Under the pieces are notes generated by a model. The model was not told the origin of the DNA, ran no database searches, and worked only from the letters and a program-made list of their open reading frames with translations. A stretch of 17,440 bases of DNA, from contig QIEB01000141.1 of assembly GCA_003229495.1 (NCBI GenBank), forward strand, positions 1 through 17,440, in the 5' to 3' direction. Shown here piece after piece: positions 14,892 to 17,440 of the stretch (its first letter is position 1; every line of letters starts with the position of its first letter). The DNA comes from Flammeovirgaceae bacterium. Its GTDB lineage: Bacteria > Bacteroidota > Bacteroidia > Cytophagales > Cyclobacteriaceae. The translations under genes were made by a program, and so were the position numbers.

Positions 14892-14903
14892 AATCACGTG
14901 ATT
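14892..14903. repeat. 12-bp perfect palindrome between convergent genes
   Basis: AATCACGTGATT at 14892-14903 is a perfect palindrome in the 66-bp gap between the rhodanese gene (plus) and the GH18 gene (minus). A weaker hairpin, AGGTT...AACCT, lies at 14915-14933. There is no G+C-rich stem with a U-tract, so a bidirectional terminator is possible but unconvincing; a protein-binding site is the alternative. Confidence 0.4.
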
Positions 14904-14947
14904 TTATAAATGGCAGGTTTAATGATTTAACCTATAAATATTAGAGT

Positions 14948-16375
14948 TTATCGTAATTCCTGATCAAGGACATTTAACAAGCTGGTTTCTGCATCTTTTG
15001 TATCTAGTGTTAATTCCCAAAACATCATTCCGGCATAGCCATTGTCACGGGCGAATATTGCTTTTTTCCGGGCAGATGCAGGGCTGTCATAATACAGGTT
15101 TCCAATTCTGTCTGCATCCAGATCAGCTCCTTCATCCTGCACTCTTTGCACAACATCTTTGTAAGCTACTGCTGCCCCGTCATTGACATCAAAGTCTCTT
15201 CCGTAAAATGGCATTCCCACTACAATTTTAGGAATGGGCCATTTTCTGAAACCCGCCCAATATTCCAGGCCCCAGGATTTTATGGTAAATGTGGTAGCTC
15301 CGGTGGTTATTACCTCATCATATGCTGATTGATGACCAGCTTCAGACCAAGGTCCCCGTAAATCATATAGCATCGCATTAATATAGGTGAGGTATTGAAC
15401 GGCTTCGTCTCTATAGTGCTTTCCATTCCAATTGGTGGCAAACACATCCATAGACATTTCCTTATCTTCATCCAGCTCATCCCTTAAATCTTTAAGTAAA
15501 TCTACCAGACCGGCGCTTTCTGTTGCTACTATCTGATCCTGACCGGTCCAATACTCCCAATCAATATCAACACCGTCAAGGAAATGATTTATTACGTAAC
15601 AATTAATTTCATCTACAAACAAGGCCCTTAGTCTGGTATTGGCACTGACACTGACGAAACCTTCCCCGCCTATTGCGCCTCCCACGGAAACATAAACTTT
15701 TACCCCATTGGCATGTGCAGCGGTAACTAAATTATCAATCTCACTATCAATGTCCTGGGTATTTAAAGTTCCATCTTCATTGGGAAGTGCGAAGGAATAA
15801 TTGATATGGGTAATTTTATCCCATGGAATTTCAGCTATCGGATATGTGGAGGTGTTCCAAAACGGGTAAAAAGCCATCACAACATTGTTGATGCTTTTTG
15901 GAGTAAACCCACTGGATGAGGCATCCTTAGAGCATGAAAATCCCACTGCGGTAAATTGGGACGCCCCGGATTCCGCCACCCCGCCATCGTTGTCGGTTAC
16001 TATAATTTGAAGCGTGTAATTTCCACTGCTGGTAGGAGTCCAATCAAACTGAAAAGGTTCTGTAGTTACCTCCCCAACTATTTGACCGTTAATAATGAAG
16101 GATACTTTGACAATGCTTCCATCAGGGTCGGTAATATCCGCTTTGAGCAGGATAGATGACACATCTTTTATCAACAAGTTATTTTCGGGTAAAAGGTTGC
16201 TAATGACAGGGGGTTTATTGTCAATTGTGGCATCGTCGGTCCCGCAACCCGAAATAAATGTGATGAACAGAAAGACAAACATCCATGGCGCCCGTTTAAA
16301 GCAACAAATGTTAGAATTCCGCAATTTGCGGGTATACCCCCAATAGCTATACAAATATTTGAATTGAGCTGGCAT
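14948..16375 (-). CDS. GH18 glycosidase (chitinase-like) lipoprotein with N-terminal Ig-like domain
   Basis: This 475-residue protein (numbered from the ATG at 16375) has a hydrophobic segment and lipobox ISGC (C44), an Ig/PKD-like domain at about 54-145 (PPVISNLLPENN, ADITDPDGSIVKVSF, YTLQIIVTDNDGG), and a GH18 catalytic barrel at about 163-475. The signature LDGVDIDWEYW (266-276) supplies D270, D272 and the acid E274; SVGGAIGG (230-237), AMLYDLRGPW and VGMPFYGRDF are the other GH18 strands, and GMMFWELTLDT ends the barrel. It should cleave beta-1,4-GlcNAc linkages in chitin or a related polymer by substrate-assisted catalysis. The start is uncertain: the ATG gives an unusually long 31-residue n-region, while a TTG at 16324 would give an ordinary signal peptide beginning with RNSNICCFKR. 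The aspartates after the cysteine (CGTDD) resemble a Bacteroidota surface-export signal. Confidence 0.9.
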   Translation of the reverse strand: MPAQFKYLYSYWGYTRKLRNSNICCFKRAPWMFVFLFITFISGCGTDDATIDNKPPVISNLLPENNLLIKDVSSILLKADITDPDGSIVKVSFIINGQIVGEVTTEPFQFDWTPTSSGNYTLQIIVTDNDGGVAESGASQFTAVGFSCSKDASSSGFTPKSINNVVMAFYPFWNTSTYPIAEIPWDKITHINYSFALPNEDGTLNTQDIDSEIDNLVTAAHANGVKVYVSVGGAIGGEGFVSVSANTRLRALFVDEINCYVINHFLDGVDIDWEYWTGQDQIVATESAGLVDLLKDLRDELDEDKEMSMDVFATNWNGKHYRDEAVQYLTYINAMLYDLRGPWSEAGHQSAYDEVITTGATTFTIKSWGLEYWAGFRKWPIPKIVVGMPFYGRDFDVNDGAAVAYKDVVQRVQDEGADLDADRIGNLYYDSPASARKKAIFARDNGYAGMMFWELTLDTKDAETSLLNVLDQELR

Positions 16376-16449
16376 GTTAATTATTCATTTCACAGCCAAA
16401 TGTTGTTATGACCCGCTATATAAAATACACTTTATCACACACAACTCAG

Positions 16450-17440
16450 CTATCCTAAGGTATTAAAATCCAGGCCGGCTTCCAGCATTTTGATGGCCCT
16501 GCTTACAAAAGGCTTGTTGGCCTCTGGTGCTTTTTCCAGGGCCTTTTTTTCGTTTTCCAGAGCGCGGTCATAGTCCTTCATAGCCGAGTAGGTTCGAGCC
16601 AATCCGTGCCATCTTAACCAGTGTTCCGGCCACCTCTCATTTAATTGTTGGAGTAAATTTATAGCCTCTTCATATTTTCCCGCCCTGTTTAGTTGCTGGC
16701 TGTAAGCATAATAATTATCGGCACTGGCATTAGGTGATTCCAGGACTTTTTGTATAAAATCAGCTGATTCCTGATGGCGGCCCAATTTCATCAGAATACC
16801 GGCCTTGGTGGTTTGATTGGCAAAAGTAGTGTCTATGCTAATTGATGTCTCCGCCCATGTTAACCCTTCCTCTAGATTGACCTCATTGCTTAGGCAGTAC
16901 CTGGCTGCGGTATTATAACTACCCCAGCCTGGATTTTCCATAGCACTCAAGCTGCTGCGTATTTCAGCTAGCACAATAGAGTCTGTATCAAATTCAATGG
17001 TAAAGAGTATCCTCTTCTTTTCCCAATCAAGCACCACCGCACAGGAATTTTTAGTAACATCAATAAAATTATAAACAAGTCTTTCAGTTAGGGGGATAAC
17101 CGCTGTTCTCACATTAACTCTAAGGGCATCCCGGGACTTCTCATAAAAAAAGCTTCCCCAAGAGGTAGTATCTTTTGAAAAAATTACCATTGCACCTCCG
17201 CCTTCCTTGATTGTGATGAACAGCCCATAATTGCCGGCCTCGACAAGTTGGCCTTCTACTCTGGCATCATGCGAAATTCGGATAACCGTATTTTCGTTGG
17301 CTCCCGCCCTCCAGGGGAGTGGCTTTTTATTTCCGAAACTGGACCGAAGATTAAAGTCGTAAGGAACCATCAATCCCCAAATTTTGTCCGTCCTGTCATC
17401 GCCGTTGGTTGCTACTACACTGGGTCTGGAGTATTCAATT
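16450..17440 (-). CDS. DUF2911 protein with C-terminal TPR repeats, 5' end beyond the window
   Basis: The reading frame is open to the right window edge; 330 residues are visible and the N-terminus with any signal peptide is missing. In-frame sequence at 17440-17374 supplies IEYSRPSV and DKIWGLMVPYD, which are the conserved beginning of DUF2911 (usually YSRP, then GR, PYG and WR.GANE). WRAGANENTVI, GNYGLFITIKE and MVIFSKDTTSWGSFFY continue the domain. The short alternative start (TTG at 17373) falls inside this conserved domain, so it is not the true start. The C-terminal third has two to three TPR units (LMKLGRHQESADFIQKVL, NRAGKYEEAINLLQQL, AMKDYDRALENEKKALE). DUF2911 proteins are typically exported and of unknown function; the TPRs suggest protein interaction. 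It lies 74 bp before the GH18 gene on the same strand. Confidence 0.9.
   Translation of the reverse strand, partial: IEYSRPSVVATNGDDRTDKIWGLMVPYDFNLRSSFGNKKPLPWRAGANENTVIRISHDARVEGQLVEAGNYGLFITIKEGGGAMVIFSKDTTSWGSFFYEKSRDALRVNVRTAVIPLTERLVYNFIDVTKNSCAVVLDWEKKRILFTIEFDTDSIVLAEIRSSLSAMENPGWGSYNTAARYCLSNEVNLEEGLTWAETSISIDTTFANQTTKAGILMKLGRHQESADFIQKVLESPNASADNYYAYSQQLNRAGKYEEAINLLQQLNERWPEHWLRWHGLARTYSAMKDYDRALENEKKALEKAPEANKPFVSRAIKMLEAGLDFNTLG

Noticed and set aside
16397..16404. AACATTTG (minus strand) as a promoter for the GH18 gene
   Set aside because: It is one mismatch from the -7 motif at the conserved first T, and there is no -33 partner around 16424-16428.

Overview
The window looks like a chromosomal segment of an environmental Bacteroidota (Cytophagia- or Flavobacteriia-like) bacterium. 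The evidence is moderate A+T content, an abundance of outer-membrane-type lipoproteins, a TonB-dependent receptor with an N-terminal carboxypeptidase-regulatory-like domain, start regions that are mostly A-rich rather than Shine-Dalgarno, and two good matches to the Bacteroidota -7 promoter motif TAnnTTTG. No tRNA, rRNA, CRISPR array, IS element or prophage gene was found.

Region 1 (1-1493) holds a nearly complete class III aminotransferase on the minus strand, cut by the left edge, and a short divergent promoter region. Region 2 (1494-11631) is the centrepiece: six plus-strand genes separated by only 9-23 bp, very probably one operon. In order they are a pentonate (L-arabonate-type) dehydratase of the IlvD/Edd family, a lipoprotein of the PQQ-type sorbosone/glucose dehydrogenase propeller family, a lipoprotein cytochrome c, a TonB-dependent receptor whose plug and C-terminus resemble the PQQ receptor YncD/PqqU, a 1034-residue propeller dehydrogenase-helical repeat-cytochrome c lipoprotein of the type best known from Planctomycetes, and a seven-loop FG-GAP/VCBS propeller protein. 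The coherent reading is envelope oxidation of a sugar or aldose, with electrons passed to c-type haems, possible scavenging of the PQQ cofactor by the receptor, and cytoplasmic dehydration of the resulting sugar acid. Each enzyme family is visible in the sequence; the pathway is an inference.

Region 3 (11632-12976) has inverted repeats, a DUF3179 lipoprotein gene with a G9 homopolymer just after its lipobox, and a degenerate array of ten heptamers in front of a promoter. Region 4 (12977-14881) is a two-gene unit: an M48 zinc metalloprotease lipoprotein and a rhodanese-domain lipoprotein. Region 5 (14948-17440), on the minus strand, holds a GH18 glycosidase lipoprotein with an Ig-like domain and a DUF2911 protein with C-terminal TPRs that runs off the right edge. 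Seven of the twelve genes have a credible lipobox, so the segment mostly encodes cell-envelope proteins.
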